NCBI GenBank assembly: GCA_024401435.1
Contig: JAKSLB010000007.1
Location: 62,001 to 126,000, forward strand
Source of the DNA: Paludibacteraceae bacterium
GTDB lineage: Bacteria > Bacteroidota > Bacteroidia > Bacteroidales > Paludibacteraceae
Reading direction: 5' to 3'
Length of the DNA: 64,000 nucleotides
A model generated the notes under the pieces. The model saw nothing but the letters and a program-made list of their open reading frames with translations. It had not been told where the DNA came from and did no database searches. This document shows positions 27,221 through 36,354 of this stretch, piece after piece (positions within the stretch are counted from its first letter, which is position 1; each line of letters starts with the position of its first letter). A program made the position numbers and the translations under genes.

Positions 27221-27240
27221 ACTTTTTTGTTCCAAAACCC

Positions 27241-27269
27241 TTGACAAGTCTTATATAATTTTATAAATT
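27241..27269 (+). promoter_or_regulatory. Class A promoter
   Basis: TTGACA, 17 bp with CTTATATAATTTTA, TAAATT; upstream of the VWA gene with its own GGAG. Confidence 0.85.
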
Positions 27270-27298
27270 TATGTCATAAACTTAACGGAGTTACAAAT

Positions 27299-28723
27299 AT
27301 GACAATTGAAGATAAGTTCTCTTATGCGGTAGACAAGTTCGGTATGATTTGTCCCGCCTTGCTTTCATTCTATTCCCTCATTGAGTTGAGGGAAAACAAG
27401 AACATTCAGACTATGCGTTTGAATGTCAAGGAAGATGTCAACGCAATCTTTGAATACAATCCTGATTTCCTTAATGAATTGAATGAAGCACTTTTCACTT
27501 CATTGTTCGGTACGGAAATCTTCAAGATGGTCTTGCACCATTGCACTAGCCGTGTTCAAATGCCCGCAAGCGTATTCACTCTCGCTTCCTACATCGTAGC
27601 AACCAATGAAACCATTTCTTCCTTGGTATGCCTTTCCAATGAAACCCAAGACCTTGGCAAGTGCCTTCCTACATTGCAGAATATGAGGGAATATTTTCCA
27701 AAGGATTTCAACGAAAAGGATGACCTCTATGTTGAAAAGGTTCACGCCATTCTTATGAAGAAGATGGGTGAACAAATGCAGCAGATGGAAATGATGGGTA
27801 TGGGCGGTGGTTCATCCAATGAAGAAAATGGTGAAGACCAGAACAATAGCGGTAGCAATGGCGGTAGCAATGGCGAAAATGAAGAAAACGACAATGCTAA
27901 CGGCAAAGGAAAGAATGACAAGAAAGATAATGGGAACGGCAATGGCAATGATGGTAAGGATGGCAATGGAGATTGCAAGAACATCCCCAACGGAAATGCA
28001 AATGTGAAGAATCCCAAGCAGAAGGAATTGCTTAACAAGTTCTTTTCTCCTAGTGCAATGAAGGAAAACTCTGAAATGTACGGAGAAAACCAGATTCTTG
28101 ATGAACAGGTAAAGCAAGAATTTGACCGCACTCCTACATCTTCTTGGGGCAATATGAAGGGTGATGAAATCCTTCGCTTGCAGATGGCTAATGTCCGTAA
28201 GGTTGATGTCCGTCAGATTCTCCGTAGATTCAACACCTCCGTTACCACTACCGAAGATGAATCTACAAGAATGAAAATTAATCGTAGATATGGTCTTGCA
28301 CAACCTGGTCGTAGATACTTGGAAAAGTCCAAGATTCTTATTGCCATTGACGGAAGCGGTTCTATCGGTGGCAAGGAATTGGAAGATGCTTGCCAGTTGA
28401 TTAACTCCTTTGTCAAGGCAAGCGAAGTTTGGTATTGCACTTGGGACACCACCTGCTCTCCCTTCAAGCAAAGCCGAAAGGAATTGAAGGAATGTATTCT
28501 TGAAGATATCGGTGGCGGTACTGACCCCCAGTGCATCATCAAGCGAATCCAAAAGGAAAAGGTTTATTTTGATGGCATCGTGGTCATTACCGACTGTTGG
28601 TTTAGTTGGGAACAGCCCAAGATTGGCTCAAAGATTTTCATCATCCGTAATGGTAATGGTGAAATGCCCGCTTGGTGCAAGTACAACACCGATATGGCAG
28701 ACCTTCTCAAGATTAGAGGATAA
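27299..28723 (+). CDS. VWA-domain protein, partner of MoxR ATPase
   Basis: 474 aa. The C-terminal third is a VWA-like metal-site domain: LIAIDGSGSIGG (near 346-357, the MIDAS DxSxS), a later conserved T in GGGTDPQ, and VVITDCWFSW. Residues about 165-240 are low-complexity N/G/K/D/E linker. The N-terminal part is helical. Pairing with the MoxR gene just upstream matches bacterial MoxR-VWA modules. Host-like codons. Role in infection unknown. Confidence 0.85.
   Translation: MTIEDKFSYAVDKFGMICPALLSFYSLIELRENKNIQTMRLNVKEDVNAIFEYNPDFLNELNEALFTSLFGTEIFKMVLHHCTSRVQMPASVFTLASYIVATNETISSLVCLSNETQDLGKCLPTLQNMREYFPKDFNEKDDLYVEKVHAILMKKMGEQMQQMEMMGMGGGSSNEENGEDQNNSGSNGGSNGENEENDNANGKGKNDKKDNGNGNGNDGKDGNGDCKNIPNGNANVKNPKQKELLNKFFSPSAMKENSEMYGENQILDEQVKQEFDRTPTSSWGNMKGDEILRLQMANVRKVDVRQILRRFNTSVTTTEDESTRMKINRRYGLAQPGRRYLEKSKILIAIDGSGSIGGKELEDACQLINSFVKASEVWYCTWDTTCSPFKQSRKELKECILEDIGGGTDPQCIIKRIQKEKVYFDGIVVITDCWFSWEQPKIGSKIFIIRNGNGEMPAWCKYNTDMADLLKIRG
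27795..28012 (+). repeat. Low-complexity Asn/Gly coding segment
   Basis: Imperfect repeats of GGTAGCAATGGC and GGCAATGATGG type encode an N/G/D/K-rich linker inside the VWA protein. Confidence 0.7.
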
Positions 28724-28751
28724 TTCCTAAAAAAGAAACTCCGTTAAAGGG

Positions 28752-28782
28752 GGGCACTCCGTAAGGGGTGCTCTCTTTTTTG
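28752..28782 (+). terminator. Terminator
   Basis: GGCACTCC/GGGGTGCT stem then CTCTTTTTT. Confidence 0.75.
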
Positions 28783-28805
28783 TTATAGATTCAATCCAAC
28801 CTTGA

Positions 28806-28818
28806 TATATTTCAAGGT
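28806..28818 (+). promoter_or_regulatory. Late-type box
   Basis: GATATATTTCAAGGT directly before ATG 28819, inside a small CCTTGA/TCAAGG palindrome. Confidence 0.4.
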
Positions 28819-29133
28819 ATGAATAAGAAGAAACACATTGCGATGTCGGTATTCATTGGAATACTTTATGTAATTATCCTATGTAGATTAGGACTTTTGG
28901 GTGAAACAATGCGTACCTTTGGCGTATATGCCATAGAATATGCCGTAAAGCCCCTTATTTACCTCTTTGGACTTGTAGTGATAGTCTACCTACCCTTTGC
29001 CGTTACAAACGCACAGGAACGCAAGAAACGCACAAAAGAAGAACTTGCAAAAAGAACCAAGGAAATGCAAGAAAGGATAAAGCAACAAAATATGCGTAAG
29101 TTGCTCCAAGATAGAGAAAACAAGGTGGGTTAA
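28819..29133 (+). CDS. Small membrane protein
   Basis: 104 aa with two probable membrane segments (residues about 8-26 and 43-62) and a positively charged helical C-tail (65-104). Two bases before the polymerase gene. Could be a holin-like or membrane anchor protein, but nothing specific shows this. Confidence 0.7.
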   Translation: MNKKKHIAMSVFIGILYVIILCRLGLLGETMRTFGVYAIEYAVKPLIYLFGLVVIVYLPFAVTNAQERKKRTKEELAKRTKEMQERIKQQNMRKLLQDRENKVG

Positions 29134-29135
29134 AG

Positions 29136-31334
29136 ATGGCAGGTATATCAAAGAATGTTGAAGGCGTTAAGCCTTGTAAGACCGCATTATTTAGAAATGA
29201 TGCAATTTACTATAAAGAAATCGGTGATGCGGATTTCAAGACCGCACCAGTTGAATATGGTTATTATACCAAGACAAATCAAAAGACCGAATGGGTTGAT
29301 GTTGAAGGCAATTGCTTGGAATACAAGACAACCGATACGAAGGATTTCTTGGATAAGTTGAGAACCATAGGAACATTCCCTATGTGTGAATCAGACTTGA
29401 CGGAAGTTCAAAGATTCCTACATAACAGGTATGATTTCTTGGATGACAAGGCGAAAACTAGTGATTATAGAATTGCCTATTTTGATATTGAAACCCAAAC
29501 TGGTAGAAAGTATCCATTAGCAACAAAGATTACTACGGAAAATCACGGACAATTGATTGCATTGGAAATTGAAATGATTGACAAGACAATGAATGTCTTT
29601 GATATTGAAGCCAATGAATGGAAGCCTTACAACGAAAGTTGTTACTATGTGGTTGAATTCCCAGAACCTAGTGATGCTAAATACCCAATCAACCTAATAA
29701 CAGTTTATAGCAACATCACCAATACTACATATACTTGGGGCTTGTTCAAGTACAAGGGGGACAAGATTCCAAACTATGTGTACATTGAAGATGAATATGA
29801 AATGGCTAAACACTTTGTAAAGTGGTTTCATGACCAAAAGTTTGACATCATAACAGGTTACAATAGTGAAACATTTGATATTCCGTACATTTGCAATAGA
29901 TTTAGAAACATTTGTTTGGAAAGGGGTGTTGATGAACATAATCTAACAAAGCACCTTTCACCATTTAATTCAAAGCCAAGAATCAAGACTGTAAAAGATG
30001 ATTTCGGTCTTGAACAAACCACCTATGAATTTGACGGATTGTATCATATTGATATGTTGAAACTTGTCAAGAAATATGGTGGAATTAACGATATTCCTTC
30101 TTGGAAACTTGATGTCGTTTGTAAGGAAATCCTAGGTGTAGGTAAATTGGAATATGAAGGTTCTATCATAGACATCTATATGAAAGACCCAGACACATAT
30201 GCCGAATACAATGTGATAGATGTGGTGAGAACTTATCAATTAGATGAAAAGTTGAAATTGTTTGATAACATCATCAACCTTTCAAATGAATGTCTTATTC
30301 CATTGAACAAGTACGATTCACAGGTCAATGTTTGTGAAGGTGCTGCGTTGAAATATTCCCATAGAGAAGGCATTATCATTTGGGATAGAAAGAGCAAGCC
30401 AGCGGTTGACTTATATAAGCAAGAGGGTTGGTACAAGGTCATTCTAAACAATGGAAAGATTGAATGGCAAAATTGCGAAGATGGGCAAGAAACATTCCCA
30501 GACTTTAAGGTTAAGGCTGGTTGGTGTGATGCCGTACCTGGTCGTTATGACCATGTTATGTCTGCGGACATTACATCCTCTTATCCGCACCACATTAGAA
30601 TGTACAACATTTCACCAGAATGCAAGGTTGTAAATCCCACCGAAATTGATATAAAGACTAGAAACCTTATCAAGTCAAAGATTAACAACATATACTTCAC
30701 TAGGGATAGGGAAGGTGTTGTGCCGATGGTATCTAGAATCTTCTTTGCAAAGAGAAAGGAATTCAAGAAACTAATGAAGAAGGCAGGTGAGGAAGGAAAC
30801 CTTGAAATGGTTCAAATCTATAATGCTTCCCAGTTGTCAATGAAGTTGTTGATTAACTCCATTTATGGTTGTTGTTTGAACAATTATAGCCGTTTCTTTG
30901 ACATTGATTGTGCAAGAGCAATTACAAGAGCTGCAAGATGTACAATCCGTTATTTAAAGAGAAGTACGGACACATTCTATCAATCAAGTGTTATGTTGGA
31001 ACATATGAACACATACCTTCCTACCATTTGCTTGGATGACAAGTATTACACCGCAAGTGAAATGATTAAGGTTCGTATGGATGGTGATTCCACCGAAACC
31101 GAGTTTGAAATTGAAGCCAAGGAATTTGATACCAATTCACATATCCTAAATGCTGGTATCAAGACTGTGAACATTGATGGTTATTCTTTCAATCCAGATG
31201 ATGAAATCACAATCTATGATAATAGCGAAAAGGAAGAGAAGAAAAGGGAAAAGGTCATATTGGCAAAGGACTTTGACATAAATAACCATCTTCTTGGAAT
31301 TGATGAAGAAAGTGGAAAACCAATAATAGTATAG
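29136..31334 (+). CDS. Family B DNA polymerase (T4 gp43-like), N-terminal part lacking motif C
   Basis: 732 aa. Exonuclease motifs are present: FDIET (D117, E119), ITGYNSETFDIPY and YNVIDVV. Polymerase motif A is ADITSSYP (near 477) and motif B is KLLINSIYG (near 570). The YGDTDS motif C, the rest of the palm and the thumb are missing, so this chain alone should be inactive as a polymerase. After the helix following motif B come about 120 residues unlike family B polymerases, with two related patches (IEAKEFDTNSHILNAG, ILAKDFDINNHLLG) resembling the post-block-B part of intein folds. A second gene must supply motif C. Confidence 0.85.
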   Translation: MAGISKNVEGVKPCKTALFRNDAIYYKEIGDADFKTAPVEYGYYTKTNQKTEWVDVEGNCLEYKTTDTKDFLDKLRTIGTFPMCESDLTEVQRFLHNRYDFLDDKAKTSDYRIAYFDIETQTGRKYPLATKITTENHGQLIALEIEMIDKTMNVFDIEANEWKPYNESCYYVVEFPEPSDAKYPINLITVYSNITNTTYTWGLFKYKGDKIPNYVYIEDEYEMAKHFVKWFHDQKFDIITGYNSETFDIPYICNRFRNICLERGVDEHNLTKHLSPFNSKPRIKTVKDDFGLEQTTYEFDGLYHIDMLKLVKKYGGINDIPSWKLDVVCKEILGVGKLEYEGSIIDIYMKDPDTYAEYNVIDVVRTYQLDEKLKLFDNIINLSNECLIPLNKYDSQVNVCEGAALKYSHREGIIIWDRKSKPAVDLYKQEGWYKVILNNGKIEWQNCEDGQETFPDFKVKAGWCDAVPGRYDHVMSADITSSYPHHIRMYNISPECKVVNPTEIDIKTRNLIKSKINNIYFTRDREGVVPMVSRIFFAKRKEFKKLMKKAGEEGNLEMVQIYNASQLSMKLLINSIYGCCLNNYSRFFDIDCARAITRAARCTIRYLKRSTDTFYQSSVMLEHMNTYLPTICLDDKYYTASEMIKVRMDGDSTETEFEIEAKEFDTNSHILNAGIKTVNIDGYSFNPDDEITIYDNSEKEEKKREKVILAKDFDINNHLLGIDEESGKPIIV

Positions 31335-31342
31335 AGGTAGAT

Positions 31343-31480
31343 ATGATTAACTACGAAGGATATAACTCTTGGAAATACAACCTACTTAAAGAATTTCCTG
31401 GTTCTTTGGGCGAACGCATTGAACTTGAAGAACTACTAAAGGAATTTGAAAAGAGGAATGCGATAACAAGCAAGTATTAA
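31343..31480 (+). CDS. Unknown 45-aa protein
   Basis: ATG 31343 to TAA 31480 with GAGG upstream, eight bases after the polymerase stop. Acidic and helical (ELEELLKEFEKRN). Probably a real small gene of the same transcript. Confidence 0.6.
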   Translation: MINYEGYNSWKYNLLKEFPGSLGERIELEELLKEFEKRNAITSKY

Positions 31481-31486
31481 CCACAA

Positions 31487-31512
31487 ACCGCTTGGTTTAA
31501 ACCAAGCGGTCT
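31487..31512 (+). terminator. Terminator
   Basis: ACCGCTTGGTTT/AAACCAAGCGGT perfect stem, then CTTTC. Confidence 0.75.
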
Positions 31513-31532
31513 TTCATTATAGATAATATAGA

Positions 31533-32306
31533 ATGACTAGAGAAGAATGGGACAAACTTTACGATAATTCTACCGAAAAGGAAATAAATGTCGCAAGCAA
31601 CGCAATGAAGTCTTACAAGGTAAAGACCGAATTGAAGAAAATGTTTGCGGATGACTTTAATGGTGGTGAAAATGCAAAGATAACATCCAAGTTGGATGTG
31701 AAATCATTCTATGCCATAATTGACATAATGGCAAGTAAGTTTGACCTCTCCTTTTGGGAAAACCTTGATGAACTTCAACCAAAGATAAAAGAAAAGATTG
31801 GATATGAGTTTGACCTAACCAAGACAAAGTATGGTCAACAAATGGTTGACTTGGTTAAGTGCCTTGAAACTGTTAAAGGAAAAGGTGCTCATAACATAGG
31901 GAAGGGCGAAATTGAACTAGCGGTATTGTTCAAGGATTGTTATCTTGCTAAAGGCAAGGGTGATATTTCATTAGACGGAAACAATACTGGAAACACAATA
32001 GAATTGAAGAATTGTGAGAATAGTCTTTGGAGCAACAAGGATATAATAGAAATTGCAAAGAAAATAAAGGACAAGGCTAACATTGAAGGTATCCCATTGA
32101 TTAACATTCTAATCAATTACATAATGGAAGATAAATACCTAATAGTTACCGATGGCTTCCGTTATAGATGCTTTGACAATCAAAAAATCAAATATTATAT
32201 ATTTACCGAAGATAAGGTTAATGTAGAATATGCAAAGAAGAACCCCTATATGATTAAGGATTATAGGGTGGAAGGAAATAGGATTAAGATATCCTTTGAG
32301 TGGTAA
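31533..32306 (+). CDS. Putative PD-(D/E)XK nuclease-like virion protein
   Basis: 257 aa. A core of GKGEIELAVLF (near 129-139), KGDISLDG and IELK (near 150-168) matches the E...GD...(E)xK layout of restriction-type nuclease folds. Late-type TAGATAATATAGA precedes the ATG and a structural gene follows, so it may be packaged or act in DNA end processing. The catalytic assignment is inference from a short motif. Confidence 0.5.
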   Translation: MTREEWDKLYDNSTEKEINVASNAMKSYKVKTELKKMFADDFNGGENAKITSKLDVKSFYAIIDIMASKFDLSFWENLDELQPKIKEKIGYEFDLTKTKYGQQMVDLVKCLETVKGKGAHNIGKGEIELAVLFKDCYLAKGKGDISLDGNNTGNTIELKNCENSLWSNKDIIEIAKKIKDKANIEGIPLINILINYIMEDKYLIVTDGFRYRCFDNQKIKYYIFTEDKVNVEYAKKNPYMIKDYRVEGNRIKISFEW

Positions 32307-32309
32307 TCT

Positions 32310-33659
32310 ATGAATATTAGTACAATAAACGAACTTTGGTGTGATTACATCTATATGTCCTTCAAGACACTTGAAACCGCTGGCAAGGCTATGGTTGATG
32401 CACTATGCCTTGTTTTTGATGGCGTAAAGGATTTGTTGAAGATTGTACAGAAATACTTCTTGGATGTTCTACAAACTATGTTGGACTTTGCTACGGAAGT
32501 TGTAAATAAGATTCACACTTGGGTAGCCGAATTCTATAGCAATCTTACCACTAGTGCATTTTGTAAGAAATACTACAATTGCTCATTCATAATTGAAGAC
32601 TTGATTAACCCCAATTCTCCTTTCAATGTTAGTTTGAGAAAGCTACTTGGGTACGAAAATGAAAATTCATTTCAAACCGCTATCTATTGTGCGTTGAAAG
32701 ACTACAACAATTTCAAGAAAACTATTTGTTCTGGTTTGGACTTTGGTTTCCTAGTTGATATGTTGAAAAGCCTTGTTGATTCCGCAAAGTCAGCATTGGG
32801 TAAAGCCGAAGCATTCCTAAATAGACAATACAAGAGATTCTTGAAATTGATTAATGGATATGAAATGATGCTATTGGATATGGGTGTTGAGGATTTCCTC
32901 AACAAGTTACGAAAGTATTTCAATTGCATATTGGATGGTTCTGCTGCTTGTGCCGAACTTGATTCCGCAAAGTCATTCTTCAACTATATGATTTCAAAGT
33001 TGCATCTTCAAATGGTAACGGACAATACATACAAGTTGAATGCCGATGCCATTGATGAAATGACTGGTATCTTTAGGACTCCATTGAACACAATAAGCAA
33101 CCTAAAGAAAATGTTGGATAGCACTGTCGGTAGCCTTGATAAAATTCTATCTAATCCAGGCGGTCTTTCCGCTTTGTCAATTTATGACAATATTGTGGGT
33201 GCTTGGAATGCATTTGAGGATGGTGATTTCAAGGTTTCTAGAGTTCCTTTACTTCAAAAAATAAGAACCGATTGGAATAGCATAAGGAACGCATTCAACC
33301 TAACCATAGATTCACCAGATGAAGACCCATTCATAAGAATTGAAATTGATGACATTAATGGGACGGTTACTGTAATTCGTACAAAGCTAAATCCAAGAAA
33401 TTGTGAGATTGAAGATGAAATAATATCCAAGACTTGGAATGAGATTGAAGGTGCTACAATGGAAAAGGTAAATGATTCAATCCTAGTTCCAACGGATAAT
33501 AGAAACACACAATTGGTGATGTCTGATGGCATCGTACAAAGTTCCGTAAGTAGAGCGGTTGATTATATCAATAACCCACAACTCCTTGAAAGGGATAGGG
33601 AAGATTTTAGCGAAGTCCTAAATATGGTGGAAAAAGGTAAAGTTGCCGTTAAGTTTTAA
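32310..33659 (+). CDS. Helical virion protein
   Basis: 449 aa, three bases after the previous stop. Long amphipathic helices dominate residues 1-330; the last 120 residues include a beta segment (IRIEIDDINGTVTVIRT). Probably a baseplate or tail component. Not recognised. Confidence 0.65.
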   Translation: MNISTINELWCDYIYMSFKTLETAGKAMVDALCLVFDGVKDLLKIVQKYFLDVLQTMLDFATEVVNKIHTWVAEFYSNLTTSAFCKKYYNCSFIIEDLINPNSPFNVSLRKLLGYENENSFQTAIYCALKDYNNFKKTICSGLDFGFLVDMLKSLVDSAKSALGKAEAFLNRQYKRFLKLINGYEMMLLDMGVEDFLNKLRKYFNCILDGSAACAELDSAKSFFNYMISKLHLQMVTDNTYKLNADAIDEMTGIFRTPLNTISNLKKMLDSTVGSLDKILSNPGGLSALSIYDNIVGAWNAFEDGDFKVSRVPLLQKIRTDWNSIRNAFNLTIDSPDEDPFIRIEIDDINGTVTVIRTKLNPRNCEIEDEIISKTWNEIEGATMEKVNDSILVPTDNRNTQLVMSDGIVQSSVSRAVDYINNPQLLERDREDFSEVLNMVEKGKVAVKF

Positions 33660-33665
33660 AAAGAA

Positions 33666-33691
33666 AAACCATTCAATTGAATGGTTTTTTC
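33666..33691. terminator. Terminator between convergent genes
   Basis: AAACCATTCAATTGAATGGTTT perfect palindrome followed by T run on plus. Confidence 0.8.
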
Positions 33692-33692
33692 A

Positions 33693-34679
33693 TTATTTGT
33701 TCTTTTCGCTATTTACTACGGTTTCATTAACTAGCATATCATAGAAATTTGGAATCTGTATAGCTTTCAATCCCAATTCAAAATCTATGTAATATGGCTT
33801 TGGCTTACCATCATCACCTATAAAGAATTGCATACTAGGTGTATAACTAAAGTTTGAAATGCCCCACATACTCTTTTTGTTTTCATATACCTTGTTATAT
33901 AGGCTTATACCCATCTTTATGTTGAAAGATACATGACCTATTGCGGAAGTGAAACTATCTTGTATTTGATTCAACAACGAACTAAAATAATCCGCACCTT
34001 GAGCACCCTCAACTATGATATCATGCTTTTCGGTAGCTTCTGGGTCATCACCAACAAGTTGTACTAGATTTGCAACCTTTTTAAGGTTAGTCCAAACCTC
34101 ACTACCACTACTATTGGTAAGTTTAGTTTTTAAGTTCTTTAGGTTATCAATAAATGCGTTAAAGTTATCACCTATGTTTTCATACACGGACATAGTTAAT
34201 GGGGATGTCGCAGCAATCAAGTATGGCAATACCATATCATATGTTGAAACCCCATGTGTCTTAAATACTTGTGGTTGTGTCTTGCTATGGAATGCCCTAA
34301 ACTTTATGCTTATTTCTGGTGTATTCATTTTTGTAGTTATTTGCTTTTGTGAATACACACCGCATTTTACAAAAGAGGAATAGTTTTGACCCGCTGCAAT
34401 TTGGGCTACAGTTTGTACATCCTCCATAAAGTCAATGAGTTTTGCAATACCTGTATCCTCCAATGAATATTGCAACTTAAAATCTGGAAATCCATTGCCA
34501 GGGTCTAGGATGAACTTTAGGTTATATCCATCACCTTCCTTCACATTACTAAACTCATCGGTTGCGTCTAGAATCAAATTAATGAATTTCTTATTGTTAT
34601 CTTGACTTACACTTGTGTTCAAGATTAACTCAAAAGTAAACGCATTTGTTATTTGATTGTTGTTATATAAAACGCCCAT
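33693..34679 (-). CDS. Putative baseplate tube-cap protein (gp48-like)
   Basis: 328 aa from ATG 34679; ATACATAATGTAT directly before it matches other late boxes. An ATG at 34685 would add two residues. The N-terminal strands (FTFELILNTSV), Gly/Pro-rich loops and the end IDFELGLKAIQIPNFYDM suggest a tube-associated baseplate protein. The family call is tentative. Confidence 0.5.
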   Translation of the reverse strand: MGVLYNNNQITNAFTFELILNTSVSQDNNKKFINLILDATDEFSNVKEGDGYNLKFILDPGNGFPDFKLQYSLEDTGIAKLIDFMEDVQTVAQIAAGQNYSSFVKCGVYSQKQITTKMNTPEISIKFRAFHSKTQPQVFKTHGVSTYDMVLPYLIAATSPLTMSVYENIGDNFNAFIDNLKNLKTKLTNSSGSEVWTNLKKVANLVQLVGDDPEATEKHDIIVEGAQGADYFSSLLNQIQDSFTSAIGHVSFNIKMGISLYNKVYENKKSMWGISNFSYTPSMQFFIGDDGKPKPYYIDFELGLKAIQIPNFYDMLVNETVVNSEKNK

Positions 34680-34698
34680 ATACATTATGTATATGGGC
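34674..34698 (-). terminator. 12-bp palindrome overlapping a start codon
   Basis: GCCCATATACAT/ATGTATATGGGC. On the minus strand GTTTTATAT follows, so it could end the helicase transcript. It also contains the late box and start codon of the next gene. Confidence 0.45.
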
Positions 34699-34709
34699 TT
34701 TGGGGAAAC

Positions 34710-36299
34710 TTATTTTAGGAATATGATTCTATCCGTAAAGTATTTGGGCAAAGTATTCTTGCTCTTGTTATACCAATAGGTAAACTTGTCATCAAACACA
34801 AATGTTACGGATTGGTCATCTTCACTTCTTGTACTTCTACCAGATGCTTGAATGAACTTCTTCCACATTTCATTTGAATACCAATTTCCATTTTGTGAAA
34901 GTTTCTTCACCCTATCACTAGCCAATGATTGCCAAGGCAACTTAACAATGATTTGGAAACGGGACATATCCTCGTTCAAGGACACACCCTCCGTCATACT
35001 TGAACTAACCAAGACAGTATTCTTTCCTTTCTTGTGTTGTTCAAGAATCATATTGTTGGTTGTGTTCTCATAACGGACTAGAAGCCTACGACCACCTATG
35101 TAGTCCTTGATATGCTTTGAAATCTTCATATTGCCAGTATGGATGATGCCCTTGCAATTCTTGAAAGCATCCATTTCCAAAATCTTCTCACATTCATTCG
35201 CAATGTTGTTCATATTTTGAATGTTCTGCAAAGACTTGTAATCGGTTGAACAACAATCCATAATGTATATGGGAGATTTCTTGGGGTCAAATGTACTATC
35301 AAGTCTAATATATTCCGTTTGATTTGCAGGTATACCAGTGCTTTGACAAAATTCATTGAAATCCAAGATGGTGGCACTCATAAAGATGAACTTTGTAGCC
35401 ATAGGTTCTACAATGGACTTGAACAACCAATTGACATACAATGGTTCAATAATCAATGTCTTTGTAAAGTCATCCCAAGTATAACTCCATTCCTCATCTT
35501 CATGTGAAGAATAGAAATTCACCTTCTCAATGAAACTACGCTCAAATGTACTAGGATTGAAAGGTTCTTGTGCTTCTTCGCATTTTTCCTTTTCCTTGTT
35601 GTAAGCCCTTTGTGCGTTCTCTATGATATAGTTGATGAAACTCTTGTTATGCTCATAGTCACCAGTAATGCACTTGAAATTCATAAGGTTGTCATGAATA
35701 TCCTTGCGTAACTTGAACTTGAAGGTGTTGTTCAACTTTTCATAATTGAGTTCAATTCTTGCAGCATCCAACAAAGCGGATTCCAACAAATGTGCCTCAT
35801 CAAAGATAAGCAATTGACGGACATCGTTCATAATCGCATTACCACCACCATTGGCGGTCAATACGGAACTGTTTGTTAGAAAGATGTTGGAATTGTTAGC
35901 TGCGTGTTTTGCATTGTAATAAGGGCAATTGCCCTCCTCACGGCAATTTAGCATATCCATAGGCTTTGTCTTGCATAGGCTGTCTTCGCAACTTCTACCA
36001 TCACTACCATAAACACTATGTGTGCATTGATAGTTGGACTTACCCTTCAAGTTTGCTATGATACTTTCATCATACTTCAAGAAATCACTTACATACTGGT
36101 CTTGCAATGACTTATTTGTGCAAATGAGATAGGATGATGATGCACTACAACCAAGAGTGAATGCAATAGCGGACTTACCGATTCCAGTAGGTGCTTCAAT
36201 CACAATATACTTCTTGTCGCACTTGTCTACCTTTTTAAGTGCATCTTCTTGTCCATCTCTAATGAAATCGTAAGGGAACTTGGAAAAATCTACTTTCAT
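34710..36299 (-). CDS. Superfamily 2 DNA helicase, DinG/XPD type
   Basis: 529 aa. Walker A APTGIGKS (36-43), DEAH in IFDEAHLLE, motif III MSATIL, motif V SSSMTEGVSLNED and motif VI QASGRSTRSEDD are all present. Four cysteines between motifs I and II (CTHSVY...CEDSLC...C...CPYY) fit the iron-sulphur cluster of XPD/DinG helicases, which unwind 5'-3'. Likely in recombination, repair or replication (compare T4 Dda/UvsW roles, different family). AGAGG and a promoter at 36320-36348 precede it. Confidence 0.9.
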   Translation of the reverse strand: MKVDFSKFPYDFIRDGQEDALKKVDKCDKKYIVIEAPTGIGKSAIAFTLGCSASSSYLICTNKSLQDQYVSDFLKYDESIIANLKGKSNYQCTHSVYGSDGRSCEDSLCKTKPMDMLNCREEGNCPYYNAKHAANNSNIFLTNSSVLTANGGGNAIMNDVRQLLIFDEAHLLESALLDAARIELNYEKLNNTFKFKLRKDIHDNLMNFKCITGDYEHNKSFINYIIENAQRAYNKEKEKCEEAQEPFNPSTFERSFIEKVNFYSSHEDEEWSYTWDDFTKTLIIEPLYVNWLFKSIVEPMATKFIFMSATILDFNEFCQSTGIPANQTEYIRLDSTFDPKKSPIYIMDCCSTDYKSLQNIQNMNNIANECEKILEMDAFKNCKGIIHTGNMKISKHIKDYIGGRRLLVRYENTTNNMILEQHKKGKNTVLVSSSMTEGVSLNEDMSRFQIIVKLPWQSLASDRVKKLSQNGNWYSNEMWKKFIQASGRSTRSEDDQSVTFVFDDKFTYWYNKSKNTLPKYFTDRIIFLK

Positions 36300-36319
36300 T
36301 TTAAAACCTCTATTACATA

Positions 36320-36348
36320 ATTATAGAAAAATGAAAACAATTTGTAAA
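36320..36348 (-). promoter_or_regulatory. Sigma70-like promoter for the helicase
   Basis: TTTACA, 17 bp, TATAAT on the minus strand. The spacer (CATTTTTC) lacks the usual class A core. Confidence 0.6.
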
Positions 36349-36354
36349 GGGGTA

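Noticed and set aside
27812-28552. 246-codon minus-strand ORF opposite the VWA gene
   Set aside because: It lies over a low-complexity Asn/Gly segment and the MIDAS region of the real gene.
34710-36299. Missing ATPase half of the terminase
   Set aside because: The Walker motifs belong to a DinG/XPD helicase with motif VI and iron-sulphur cysteines, and the end lacks an intein piece.
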